Part shown: piece by piece, positions 19,745 through 28,078 of the stretch
Layout of the letters: each line of letters opens with the position of its first letter
Position numbering within the stretch: the first letter of the stretch is position 1
Source of the DNA: Paenibacillus koleovorans NBRC 103111
Lineage (GTDB): Bacteria; Bacillota; Bacilli; Paenibacillales; NBRC-103111
NCBI RefSeq assembly: GCF_004000845.1
Contig: NZ_BIMA01000002.1
Span: 85,260-149,259, forward strand
Direction: 5' to 3'
Length of the DNA: 64,000 nucleotides
Notes under the pieces: model-generated
Told to the model about the DNA's origin: nothing
The model's input: only the letters and a program-made list of their open reading frames with translations
Database searches by the model: none
Position numbers and translations under genes: made by a program

Positions 19745-20687
19745 TATTTGGACGCACTTCCTGTTCGGCGAACAGCTGCTACAGCAAGTGGCGCCAGATG
19801 TCGCGGTCGAGCTGAGCGATCGCAAGCTGAGAAATCTGTTCCGGGTCGGCTGCCAGGGTCCCGATCTGCTGTTCTATCATCGCTTCCTTCCCTTGCAGCG
19901 AGGGCTGGGCATGCCGGCGCTAGGCGGTGCGATGCACAGCTCGCAATGCGGGCCGGTGCTGAGCTATATGGTCCGTTCCGTCACAGGCCGTCCGGCAACA
20001 GATCCAGCGCTGATCTATGTACTTGGCTTCCTGACGCACCATGTGCTGGATCGCAACATGCATCCATATGTCTTCTATCGCTCCGGCTTCCGGAAGTGGG
20101 ATCATCAGCGATTCGAGATTCTGATGGATACGCTGATTGTGAGACAGAGGCTGGGGCTCGAAACGTGGCGGACGCCGGTCTGGCGCGAGCTGGATGCGGG
20201 TCCTCGGCTGCCGGAAAGCGTCACCTCGCTATTATTGGCGGTGACGGGTCATTATTTCCCAACCCTCGCCGAACCGCTCGGCGCTCAAGACTGGAACGAC
20301 GCTTACCGCGACATGCTGCGGGGGCAAAGGCTGTTTCATGATCCTTACGGCTGGAAGCGCGCCCTTACCGGAGGTTACATCCGCAAGCTGGTGGCCGAGA
20401 AAAATCCGCCGGCGATCGATATTATGAACGAAGCTCGAGCTGTCTGGCATCATCCCGCCGTACCGGAGGAGACGTTTACGGAGAGCGTGTGGGATATGTG
20501 GGAGCTGGCGCTGGAAGACGGCAGCCGCTTGCTGGAAGCCGCTATGCGCTGTGTGAGAGCTTCTGCCCCGCAAGAGAAGGAGCAAGGCTGGCAATCTTTT
20601 ATCCCCGCTCTCGGCAACATCTCTTACGAAACCGGGAAGCCTTGCGACAGCGGGCTTGAGGTTTGGTTTGTGGACCCGGTGTTCTGA
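19737..20687 (+). CDS. Zinc-dependent phospholipase-C-like protein
   Basis: 316 residues. The start MPNIWTHFLFGEQLLQ and the segments FRVGCQGPDLLFYH, LGGAMHSSQ, LGFLTHHVLDRNMHPYV and RKWDHQRFEILMDT (scattered W, H and D zinc-type residues) match the zinc-dependent phospholipase C / nuclease-P1-like fold found in many Firmicutes as uncharacterised cytoplasmic proteins. Unlike the secreted Clostridium and Bacillus phospholipases it has no signal peptide. The eight-base overlap with the amidohydrolase gene suggests the two proteins work together. A hairpin terminator follows directly. Confidence 0.8.
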   Translation: MPNIWTHFLFGEQLLQQVAPDVAVELSDRKLRNLFRVGCQGPDLLFYHRFLPLQRGLGMPALGGAMHSSQCGPVLSYMVRSVTGRPATDPALIYVLGFLTHHVLDRNMHPYVFYRSGFRKWDHQRFEILMDTLIVRQRLGLETWRTPVWRELDAGPRLPESVTSLLLAVTGHYFPTLAEPLGAQDWNDAYRDMLRGQRLFHDPYGWKRALTGGYIRKLVAEKNPPAIDIMNEARAVWHHPAVPEETFTESVWDMWELALEDGSRLLEAAMRCVRASAPQEKEQGWQSFIPALGNISYETGKPCDSGLEVWFVDPVF

Positions 20688-20703
20688 CTTTCAGCTGAAT
20701 GCC

Positions 20704-20742
20704 AAAAGCCTCCCTCCCGTCAACACCGGGAAGGAGGCTTTT
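20704..20742. terminator. Bidirectional terminator between the phospholipase-C-like gene and cysI
   Basis: AAAAGCCTCC-C-TCCCG pairs with CGGGA-A-GGAGGCTTTT; A and T runs on the flanks fit both converging genes. Confidence 0.85.
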
Positions 20743-20752
20743 AAATTACGCA

Positions 20753-22474
20753 TTACCCGTGAAAATCCATACCGTCGCGAACTTCCTTGACATAGCCTGC
20801 GCGAATGCAGAAATCGCCGAAATGCTCGCCGTCTTCCCGCTCCTTCGCAAACCGGTTCAGGATCAGCTTCAGTTCGCTCAAAATCTCGGTTTCGCCGATA
20901 TTTTCACGATACAGCTTGTTAAGCCGCTGACCGGCATAGCCGCCGCCTAAATACAAGTTGTACTTGCCTGGCGCTTTCCCGATAAAGGATACTTCAGCCA
21001 GCATCGGACGGGCGCAGCCGTTCGGGCAGCCGGTCATCCGGATGACAATCTCCTCTTGGCGAAGTCCCGCTTCGTCCAGGATCAGCTCCAGCTTATCGAT
21101 CAAGGTTGGGAGATAGCGCTCCGATTCCGCCATGGCCAGTCCGCAAGTAGGCAAGGCAACGCAAGCAAGCGAATTTCTGCGCATCCCGGACAATGCCGAA
21201 CCGTCTGTCAAGCCGTAGGTTTCGATCAATTGCTCGATCTTTTTCTTCTTCTGCGAGCTGACGTTGCCTATGATTAGATTCTGGTTCGGCGTCAGACGGA
21301 AGTCGCCGTTATGCACCTTGGCGATTTCGCGCAGGCCGGTCAGCAGCTGAAGCTCCGCATCGTCCTTCACGCGGCCGTTCTGGATGAACATCGTGAAGTG
21401 CCATTTGTTGTTGCTGCCCTTCACCCAACCATAACGATCGCCGTTATGATCGAATGTGTACGGACGGGCTTCCTCCAGCTTCCAGCCGAGGCGCTGCTGC
21501 AGCTCTTCAATGAACCACTCGAGACCGCGGTCGTCGATCGTATATTTGAACCGCGCATGCTTCCGCACCGCCCGGTCTCCGTAGTCGCGCTGAATCATAA
21601 CCGTCTTCTCGCCAAGCTCGATCATCTGCTCCGGCTTGATGAAGCCTATCGTCCGCGCCACCTGCGGATACGTCTTCGGATCGCCGTGCGACATGCCCAT
21701 CCCGCCGCCAACGACGACGTTGAAGCCGAGGAGCTTGCCGTTTTCGTGAATGGCGATATAGCCCAAGTCCTGGGAGAACACGTCCACCTCGTTGGCCGGA
21801 GGAACGGCGATCCCGATCTTGAATTTACGCGGGAGGTAGACCGGTCCGTAGATCGGCTCCTGCTCCACTCCTGCGAGGCTGTCTATCACTTTCTCTTCAT
21901 CGAGCCAAATCTCATGGTAGGCGCGAGTATGCGGGTCGAGGTGGTTGCTCAGCTTAACCGCCCACTCGTACACTTGCTCATGTACTTCCGACTGATAAGG
22001 GTTCGGATTGCACATGACGTTGCGGTTGACGTCGCCGCAGGCCGCCAGCGTAGTGAGCAGATCTTCGTTCACCTGCTGGATGACGGTTTTCATGCTCCAC
22101 TTGATGACCCCGTGCAGCTGGAACGATTGACGCGTCGTCAATCGAATCGTGCCATTCGCATATTGCTGTGCGACCCGATCCATCATGAGCCATTGCTCCG
22201 GCGTCACGATGCCCCCGGCTGCGCGAACGCGCACCATGAATTGGAAGGCGGGCTCCAGCTTCTGCTTGTTCCGCTCGTTGCGCACGTCCCGGTCGTCCTG
22301 CATATAGCTGCCATGGAATTTCATCAAACGGTTGTCGTCTTCCGAGATCGAACCGGTAATCGGATCGACCAGCGACTCCGTCAATGTACCGCGCAAATAG
22401 TCGCTTCTCTTTTTGATCGCCTCGACATCGCTATGCGGCGCGCTATTAGGCGATAGTAAGTTGTTGTCAGACAT
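20753..22474 (-). CDS. cysI: Assimilatory sulfite reductase hemoprotein (beta subunit)
   Basis: 573 residues. The siroheme/4Fe-4S ligand motifs are [16 protein letters not shown] and [10 protein letters not shown] near the C-terminus, and the N-terminal half shows [23 protein letters not shown] and [13 protein letters not shown], the standard CysI pattern. With CysJ it reduces sulfite to sulfide for cysteine synthesis, using NADPH. It follows cysJ by 30 nt. No CymR operator or S-box riboswitch was identifiable upstream of the pair. Confidence 0.95.
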   Translation of the reverse strand: MSDNNLLSPNSAPHSDVEAIKKRSDYLRGTLTESLVDPITGSISEDDNRLMKFHGSYMQDDRDVRNERNKQKLEPAFQFMVRVRAAGGIVTPEQWLMMDRVAQQYANGTIRLTTRQSFQLHGVIKWSMKTVIQQVNEDLLTTLAACGDVNRNVMCNPNPYQSEVHEQVYEWAVKLSNHLDPHTRAYHEIWLDEEKVIDSLAGVEQEPIYGPVYLPRKFKIGIAVPPANEVDVFSQDLGYIAIHENGKLLGFNVVVGGGMGMSHGDPKTYPQVARTIGFIKPEQMIELGEKTVMIQRDYGDRAVRKHARFKYTIDDRGLEWFIEELQQRLGWKLEEARPYTFDHNGDRYGWVKGSNNKWHFTMFIQNGRVKDDAELQLLTGLREIAKVHNGDFRLTPNQNLIIGNVSSQKKKKIEQLIETYGLTDGSALSGMRRNSLACVALPTCGLAMAESERYLPTLIDKLELILDEAGLRQEEIVIRMTGCPNGCARPMLAEVSFIGKAPGKYNLYLGGGYAGQRLNKLYRENIGETEILSELKLILNRFAKEREDGEHFGDFCIRAGYVKEVRDGMDFHG

Positions 22475-22504
22475 GCCTCTGCCTCCTTGCTCCTGAGTTC
22501 CTTA

Positions 22505-24331
22505 TTAGTAAACGTCCCGTTGGTAACGTTTGTCCTGCTGCATCTTTGTCATGTAGGCTGCCGCCTCTTCCTCGTTCAGGCCGCCTTCTTGACGCAAAAT
22601 GGCGAGGAGCGCCGCATGCACGTCATGCGCCATCTTCTTCTCGTCTCCGCAGACGTAGACGACCGCGCCTTGCTGCAGCCAGTCGTACAGCTCCCGGCTT
22701 TTCTCCAGCATCCGATGCTGGACATAGATTTTCCGATCGGTATCTCGGGAGAAGGCCACATCCATACGTGTCAGGACGCCGTCCTTCAACCAGCGTTGCC
22801 ATTCGATTTGATATAGGAAGTCAGAAGCGAAATGCTGATCCCCATAGAACAACCAGCTCTTGCCTTCCGCACCCGCCTCCTCGCGTTCGCCCAGGAAAGC
22901 GCGGAACGGAGCGACGCCGGTCCCCGGCCCGATCATGATGATCGGCGTGGCTGAATCGGCAGGCAGCTTGAAGTTCGGATTTTCCTGAATAAACACGGGA
23001 ACCGATTGACCGGGCTTCAACCGCTCGGACACATGGGTCGAGCAGACGCCGTACCGGTAACGGCCGTTGGCTTCGTACGCCACTTTGCGGATCGTCAGAT
23101 GGGCTTCGCCCGGATAAGCCTTCGGGCTGCTGGCGATTGAATAAAGCCGCGGCGGCAGTTTTCTCAGGACGGCGACGAACAATTGCGCCGACACTCCGGC
23201 GAGATCGAAGTCCTGCACCAGATCCAGCAGGTCTCTTCCTTTGAGATAGTCCCTCAGCTCCTGCTCCCGGCCCGGGGCGAAGAGCTCTTGCAGGCTGCTG
23301 TGCGGGGCGAGGGCGGCGGCTTGCTCGAGCAGCGGCTTCGTCAGCACGGTAATCTCGTAATAATTGGTAAGCGCCTCCTTGAGAGACACTTCTTGCGTGC
23401 TTTTCGGCAACGGCACCAGCTCGTCCGCGCTCCAATCCATCGCCGCGATGATTTCCTCGACGAGGCGCGGGTGGTTTTGCGGATAAATGCCCAGGCTGTC
23501 GCCGGCTTCATACTGGAGATTGGAATCCTCCAGTGAAATTTCCAAGTGACGGGTTTCGCGGTCGGAGCCGCGTCCGTTCAGGTTCAAGTTCTCGAGCACG
23601 ACGGCTTGCAGCGGATTCGAACGCGAATATTCCGTGGCGGCTGCAGGTTGAACAGAGGTGCCGCCTCCGACAGGAACGCTCGCTTGCGCGCCGGCTCCCG
23701 CTTCGCTGAGCGAAGCTGCGACGTTGTCGATCCATTGATTCGCCAGCTCGTCGAAGTCTACGTCGCAATCGACGCGCGGTACGAGACGTTTGCCACCCAG
23801 CTCTTCCAGACGAGTGTCGAAGTCTTTGCCCGTTTTGCAGAAAAACTCGTAAGAGGTATCGCCCAGTGCCAGCACTGAAAATGACATGCCTTCTACCTGA
23901 GGCGCCCGCTTGCTATGCAGAAATTCGTGGAACGACAAAGCATTGTCCGGCGGATCGCCTTCGCCGTGGGTGCTGACGATCACGAATAGGTTCTGAACTT
24001 TTTTCAGCGTGTTGGCTTTGAAGTCGATCATCGAAGAAACGCTGACCTGGAATTGTTGCCCCTGCAGCTTGCCCGCCAGCTTCTTCGCCAGCTTCTGGCT
24101 GTTGCCGGTCTGCGAGCCGAAGAGCACGGTCACTTCGCGGGATACGGCCGGGGCTGCGGATACCGGAGCGGCTGCTTGAGGAGCAGGAGCCCCTGCCACA
24201 GTTGTTGCATTGTGAAGCGCGGACAAATAGCCGCTTAACCAAATTTTTTGTCCTTCCGTAAGCGTCGGCAGCAAGCGGTTAAGCAAATCTACTTGATCTT
24301 GCTGAAACGGACTGTTCGTTACTTGAAGCAT
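22505..24331 (-). CDS. cysJ: Assimilatory sulfite reductase flavoprotein (alpha subunit)
   Basis: 608 residues with the expected domain order. An N-terminal flavodoxin domain binds FMN (TVLFGSQTGNSQKLAKKL, VSTHGEGDPPDNA, LALGDTSYEFFC). A linker/FAD domain follows (RLYSIASSPKAYPGEAHLTI, GVCSTHVSERLKPG), then the NADPH-binding region (IMIGPGTGVAPFRAFLGERE, DVAFSRDTDRKIYVQHRM, YVCGDEKKMAHDV). It transfers electrons from NADPH to CysI. ATG at 24331 has a GAGGTG-type site. The gene starts a two-gene cysJI operon. Confidence 0.95.
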   Translation of the reverse strand: MLQVTNSPFQQDQVDLLNRLLPTLTEGQKIWLSGYLSALHNATTVAGAPAPQAAAPVSAAPAVSREVTVLFGSQTGNSQKLAKKLAGKLQGQQFQVSVSSMIDFKANTLKKVQNLFVIVSTHGEGDPPDNALSFHEFLHSKRAPQVEGMSFSVLALGDTSYEFFCKTGKDFDTRLEELGGKRLVPRVDCDVDFDELANQWIDNVAASLSEAGAGAQASVPVGGGTSVQPAAATEYSRSNPLQAVVLENLNLNGRGSDRETRHLEISLEDSNLQYEAGDSLGIYPQNHPRLVEEIIAAMDWSADELVPLPKSTQEVSLKEALTNYYEITVLTKPLLEQAAALAPHSSLQELFAPGREQELRDYLKGRDLLDLVQDFDLAGVSAQLFVAVLRKLPPRLYSIASSPKAYPGEAHLTIRKVAYEANGRYRYGVCSTHVSERLKPGQSVPVFIQENPNFKLPADSATPIIMIGPGTGVAPFRAFLGEREEAGAEGKSWLFYGDQHFASDFLYQIEWQRWLKDGVLTRMDVAFSRDTDRKIYVQHRMLEKSRELYDWLQQGAVVYVCGDEKKMAHDVHAALLAILRQEGGLNEEEAAAYMTKMQQDKRYQRDVY

Positions 24332-24489
24332 GAATCCTACACACCTCGCTCGATTGTCGTGAGAAATCCGATCATTCTGATAAAATTAGAGCTATTAACC
24401 CTAATACCGTACCACGCTTAGGCTCGCGGAACAAGACAAATGATCTTATTGGATTCATAAGCAATCGTGATAAATCGACAAAAGCCGTC

Positions 24490-26106
24490 TCAAGTATCCA
24501 AATCAGCCTTGGAGATGTCTATGCTGAGGTCCACCTGGAAGAAGCCATTCTCATCGGGCACCGAGGTGAAGCCGAACGAAGCTCGCTGGATATCGGCGAA
24601 AGCCCAGTGGGTATAGTCCAAGTCATTGTAAAGGCTGGGGTAGCCTTGCACGTTGTACCTCGCGTCTCGTCCGATAAACCGATTCACCATTGTAATGTAT
24701 TCCGCTCTTGTGATCAGTCCGTCAGGTTGGATCGTACCGTCCGGATATCCTTGCAGCAACCCGTAATTCACAATCATATTGACATAGTCGAAATAATAGT
24801 GCGACGCCGGCAAATCGGGGAACTGCACGATGCTGGCCTTGTCGGTCATTTTATGCGACATCGCTATGATCTTCGCCATCTCTCCTCTGGTCACAGGCTC
24901 AGTCGGCCTCACGGTAACTCCCTTGGGAATCGCCCCGATGCTGACCATATACTCGATCGCTGCAAACGACCATCGGTCCGTCTCCAAATCCGTGAAATCC
25001 GACACGGTCGGCTTCATATACCCATCAGTAGTACCCGCTTGCTTGAAAATGCGGTAAAGCGAGGCGGCTACTTGCTCTCGTGTCAGAGGATCGCCCACCC
25101 CTACCGCGCCAGTGTCATACCCATTAATGTAGCCGTACGGGAACTCAATTCTGGCCGGTTCGTCCCCAGGCGGAGGTGTAGGCGATGGCGAAGTTGCGGG
25201 CGTTGGCGTAGGTGAAGGAGAACCGGTTGGAGTAGACGCCGGCGTTGAAGTTGGCTTTGCCGTAGGAGTCGGTGAAACGGTTGGAGAAGGCGATGGTGTC
25301 GGGGTTGGTTTGGGAGTTGCGGTAGGGGTTGGGGAACCCGTCGGTGTTGGAGTTACAGTAGGACTCGGGAAAGGCGTAGCATTGTCGTCATTCGTTACGA
25401 TAACCGTTTTGACCGAACCCGGTGATAAGGTGACCGTCCCGTTCGTGTTCAGATTCCCGCTGTAGCTGACCGTGTATCCGGGAGCCGGAGCTTCACTGAC
25501 CCGATAAACGCCGGCTGCCAGCGTATATTTTTTGCCGGGAGACTCCACGCCCGAAGCAGGACTGCCTACAACATCTTTGCCGCCCGTATCCTGCACATGA
25601 AGCTTGAAGTCGCTTGCAATAGCCGTGCCTCCATTATTATTGATTACCTTCTTGATGACATAAAGCGTCGCAAGGGAACCTCCCTCGTATTCCAAATCAT
25701 CGTTGATCACAACGACCGTCTTGTTGTCGCCCGCGTTCAAGGTTACGACATTTCCGCCGCTATGATCAAAATCTCCGCTGTAGCTGACCGAATACACGGT
25801 ACTGAGCTCTTCGCTGACTACATAGGTGCCGGCAGGCAAAATATATGTAGTGCCGGGAGAGGCAGCGCCGGGTGCAGGACTTCCTGGTACATCGTTGCCG
25901 TTACTGTCCTTCACATGCAAGGTAAAGATGCCCGGAGTTCCCAAACTTCCGTTATCATTGATGACTTGCTTGATCACATGGAGCGTGGCCATAAGCGGCG
26001 GCGCTACAGCAAGACCGGGTGCAGGCGCGATTAACGGAGCTAGCAATAGTGCAGACAGCAGGACGAGGATGCATCGTATCTTTCGGAGTGTGAACATAGC
26101 TTCCAA
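24490..26106 (-). CDS. Secreted protein with two repeated beta domains, Pro/Thr/Ser linker and S-layer homology repeats
   Basis: 538 residues. Residues about 5-35 form a signal peptide (basic RKIR, then a long hydrophobic run to APGLAVA). Two related domains of roughly 100 residues follow (about 39-138 and 144-241), each with xTLHVIKxVINxNG at the start and GTYxVSEE / SYSG / TVxVxNDD at the end, like SpaA- or prealbumin-type collagen-binding folds. Residues 244-314 are a Pro/Thr/Ser linker. The C-terminus has S-layer homology repeats (FTDLETDRWSFAAIEY, FPDLPASHYYFDYVNM, YNDLDYTHWAFADI) that bind pyruvylated wall polymer. The start is TTG at 26106 (AAGGGG five bases upstream) or ATG at 26097. 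Role: cell-surface adhesion or structure, inferred. Confidence 0.85.
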   Translation of the reverse strand: MEAMFTLRKIRCILVLLSALLLAPLIAPAPGLAVAPPLMATLHVIKQVINDNGSLGTPGIFTLHVKDSNGNDVPGSPAPGAASPGTTYILPAGTYVVSEELSTVYSVSYSGDFDHSGGNVVTLNAGDNKTVVVINDDLEYEGGSLATLYVIKKVINNNGGTAIASDFKLHVQDTGGKDVVGSPASGVESPGKKYTLAAGVYRVSEAPAPGYTVSYSGNLNTNGTVTLSPGSVKTVIVTNDDNATPFPSPTVTPTPTGSPTPTATPKPTPTPSPSPTVSPTPTAKPTSTPASTPTGSPSPTPTPATSPSPTPPPGDEPARIEFPYGYINGYDTGAVGVGDPLTREQVAASLYRIFKQAGTTDGYMKPTVSDFTDLETDRWSFAAIEYMVSIGAIPKGVTVRPTEPVTRGEMAKIIAMSHKMTDKASIVQFPDLPASHYYFDYVNMIVNYGLLQGYPDGTIQPDGLITRAEYITMVNRFIGRDARYNVQGYPSLYNDLDYTHWAFADIQRASFGFTSVPDENGFFQVDLSIDISKADLDT

Positions 26107-26280
26107 TCATTCCCCTTTTCGGTGATTTTAATAACATTAGGATAGCATATCGCCGCGATGAATAGTTCTACGGAACTACTTATTATACAAAAAAGTTCAA
26201 TAGTCGAGTTTCACTTTCAAACCCGCGCCACAAAAGAAAAAATAAAGTTTTGTAAATCCATAATTCGACATTTTACGCTC

Positions 26281-26309
26281 TTGCATGCTGTAAATTAAGC
26301 GCTTACAAT
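26281..26309 (+). promoter_or_regulatory. SigA-type promoter of the acidic small protein
   Basis: TTGCAT (26281-26286), 17-bp spacer and TACAAT (26304-26309), about 30 nt upstream of the start codon. The spacer contains the palindrome AAGCGCTT. Confidence 0.6.
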
Positions 26310-26340
26310 AATAGTACTTTGTTACTAGGAGGTGAGTGCT

Positions 26341-26556
26341 ATGAGCCAAGAAGAAGATGTAGTCGAAGTGATCGTGGAAGAGAGCGACGCTGCCGCTGAA
26401 GAAGCGGTCGCAGAGGAAGTCGTCGCGGAAGAAGCTGTCGATGAGGTTGCCGACGCCCAAGAAGCGGAGGTCGAGGAAGCCGCAGCGGAAGCTGCCGCAA
26501 CCGTGGAAGAGGAAGCAGGGGAACAACCTGCCGCCGAGGAAAGCGAATCGGAATAA
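26341..26556 (+). CDS. Very acidic Ala/Glu/Val low-complexity small protein
   Basis: 71 residues from ATG at 26341 with AGGAGGTG seven bases upstream (a GTG at 26332 is a possible earlier start). The sequence is almost entirely E, A, V, D and S, for example EEAVAEEVVAEEAV and EEAAAEAAATVEEEAG, with no aromatic, no cysteine and practically no basic residue. It probably forms extended acidic helices or stays disordered. A good promoter, ribosome binding site and terminator flank it, so it is very likely expressed. I know of no defined function. Acidic partners of basic proteins, spore components or surface-charge proteins are possibilities. Confidence 0.75.
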   Translation: MSQEEDVVEVIVEESDAAAEEAVAEEVVAEEAVDEVADAQEAEVEEAAAEAAATVEEEAGEQPAAEESESE

Positions 26557-26614
26557 TCCCTGTTCAAGCAGTCGTTCGTTTGGAAGGGCTGTGGCACAGG
26601 TTCTCATAAGAAAC

Positions 26615-26645
26615 GCCCCCTTCAGCCGGTGAAGGGGGCTTTATT
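26615..26645. terminator. Strong hairpin terminator
   Basis: Ten-base perfect stem GCCCCCTTCA / TGAAGGGGGC with loop GCCGG followed by TTTATTT on the plus strand. It ends the acidic protein gene and sits at the tail of the converging MFS gene. Confidence 0.9.
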
Positions 26646-26650
26646 TAGGC

Positions 26651-27922
26651 CTAAGAGACAACTACCGCTTCCCTCTCGCCTTTCTCGAGATTAACCCTGG
26701 TGAGCATGTATATCCCGAGGATGAAGAACACCACAAGCGCCAAGATGCCAAACCGGCTGGAGCCGGTGGCGAGCCCGACGACCGAGAACGCGAACGGACC
26801 GAGAATGGCGCTGAACTTGCTCGATACCGTAAGAAAGCCGAAAAACTCAGCCGACCGCCCCGCCGGAATGAGCCGCGAGAAAATCGATCGCGCAATCGCC
26901 TGGCTGCCCCCTTGCACAAATCCGACCATCACGGCCAGCACGTAGAAATGTAGCGCCGATGTCATGAAGTAGCCGAGCACGACGATGACCACATAGATGC
27001 TGAGCGATATATACAACGATTGTTTGGAGCCGAGCCGCTCGGCGATTTTGCCGAATGCCAGCGTACATGGGATGCCGACGAATTGGGTGATGACCAGAGC
27101 GGCGATCAAATCAGTCGTTCCAATACCGATCTCTTTGCCGTATACGGTAGCCATCGTAATGATCGTGCTGATCCCGTCATTGAAAAACCAGAAGGCGATC
27201 AAATATTTGACCAGCTCGGGGTAATGCAGGATTTGTTTGAACGTCGCCGCGACTCTGCGGAAGCCGACCGAAGCATAGTAGCCCAGCGGACGTCCGGACA
27301 ATTTGCCCGTATCCTTGACTCGGCGGAACAACGGTATGGAGAACACGAGCCACCAAATCGCGACGGATGCGAAGGATACATAAGTGCCCGCAAGCGTACT
27401 GGGCAGGCCGAACCAAGCCGGTTTCTGTATCATCAACAAATTGATCACGAGCAGAATGCCCCCGCCGATATACCCCGTCATAAATCCTTGAGAGGACACA
27501 TAGTCCCTTCGTTTGGCCTCCACCAAGTCCGGCAGCAGCGCATCATAGAAAGCGTTTCCACCCGAAAATCCGATCGTCCCGAAAATAAACAAAACGGATG
27601 CTAAAATGTAGTCGCCGTTACCCACGAACACGAAACCTGCGGAAGCAAGGACGCCAATGTAAGTAAACGTGCGGAGAAACGTCATCTTGGCTCCCGTATC
27701 GTCGGCGATCGCGCCCAGAATCGGTGCCAGCACCGCCACGATCAGCATGGCGATCGTCTGCGTGAGTCCCCAATACGAGGCGGCCAAGTGGTCCTCGGCC
27801 AATGTCGAAGCCGCGACATCGCTGTAGAAGATCGGCAGCACCGCCGCCATCATCGTCGTGGCAAACGCGGAATTCGCCCAATCGTACATGAGCCAGGCTC
27901 TAATTTTGATGCGGTCTTCCAT
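26651..27922 (-). CDS. MFS transporter, UMF1/Atg22-like
   Basis: 423 residues from ATG at 27922 (AGGGGG at close spacing; an ATG five codons upstream lacks a site). About 12 hydrophobic segments. The opening IRAWLMYDWANSAFATTMMAAVLPIFYSDV and the segments GNAFYDALLPDL, FWFFNDGISTIITMATVYGKEIG and GGSQAIARSIFSRLIPAGRSAEFFGF are characteristic of the UMF1 / vacuole-effluxer Atg22-like family of the major facilitator superfamily. The substrate in bacteria is unknown; amino-acid export is known only for the fungal relatives. It stands alone, converging on the acidic protein gene. Confidence 0.85.
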   Translation of the reverse strand: MEDRIKIRAWLMYDWANSAFATTMMAAVLPIFYSDVAASTLAEDHLAASYWGLTQTIAMLIVAVLAPILGAIADDTGAKMTFLRTFTYIGVLASAGFVFVGNGDYILASVLFIFGTIGFSGGNAFYDALLPDLVEAKRRDYVSSQGFMTGYIGGGILLVINLLMIQKPAWFGLPSTLAGTYVSFASVAIWWLVFSIPLFRRVKDTGKLSGRPLGYYASVGFRRVAATFKQILHYPELVKYLIAFWFFNDGISTIITMATVYGKEIGIGTTDLIAALVITQFVGIPCTLAFGKIAERLGSKQSLYISLSIYVVIVVLGYFMTSALHFYVLAVMVGFVQGGSQAIARSIFSRLIPAGRSAEFFGFLTVSSKFSAILGPFAFSVVGLATGSSRFGILALVVFFILGIYMLTRVNLEKGEREAVVVS

Positions 27923-28030
27923 GGGAGTCCCCCTCATGAGTATGTCGGAATAAGTGCGGCTGACATTCCCATTCTAACATCGAATCCGGATCGATAGAAG
28001 ACGTCGGATGTAAAGGTTTTCTATGGACGG

Positions 28031-28066
28031 CAAAAAGCGAGAACCTGCACCAGGTCCCCGCCATAT
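28031..28066 (-). terminator. Terminator of the acyl-CoA synthetase gene
   Basis: On the minus strand a hairpin built on ACCTG-GTG-CAGGT, with further GCG/CGC pairing outside, is followed by TTTTT at 28036-28032, starting about 10 nt after the stop codon. Confidence 0.65.
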
Positions 28067-28078
28067 CGCGCTCAACTC

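Noticed and set aside
24332..24489. S-box riboswitch or T-box before cysJ
   Set aside because: No conserved riboswitch stems or T-box motif could be found in the short leader; only weak promoter-like words.
25165..25377. Minisatellite-like DNA
   Set aside because: It encodes the in-frame Pro/Thr/Ser stalk of the surface protein.
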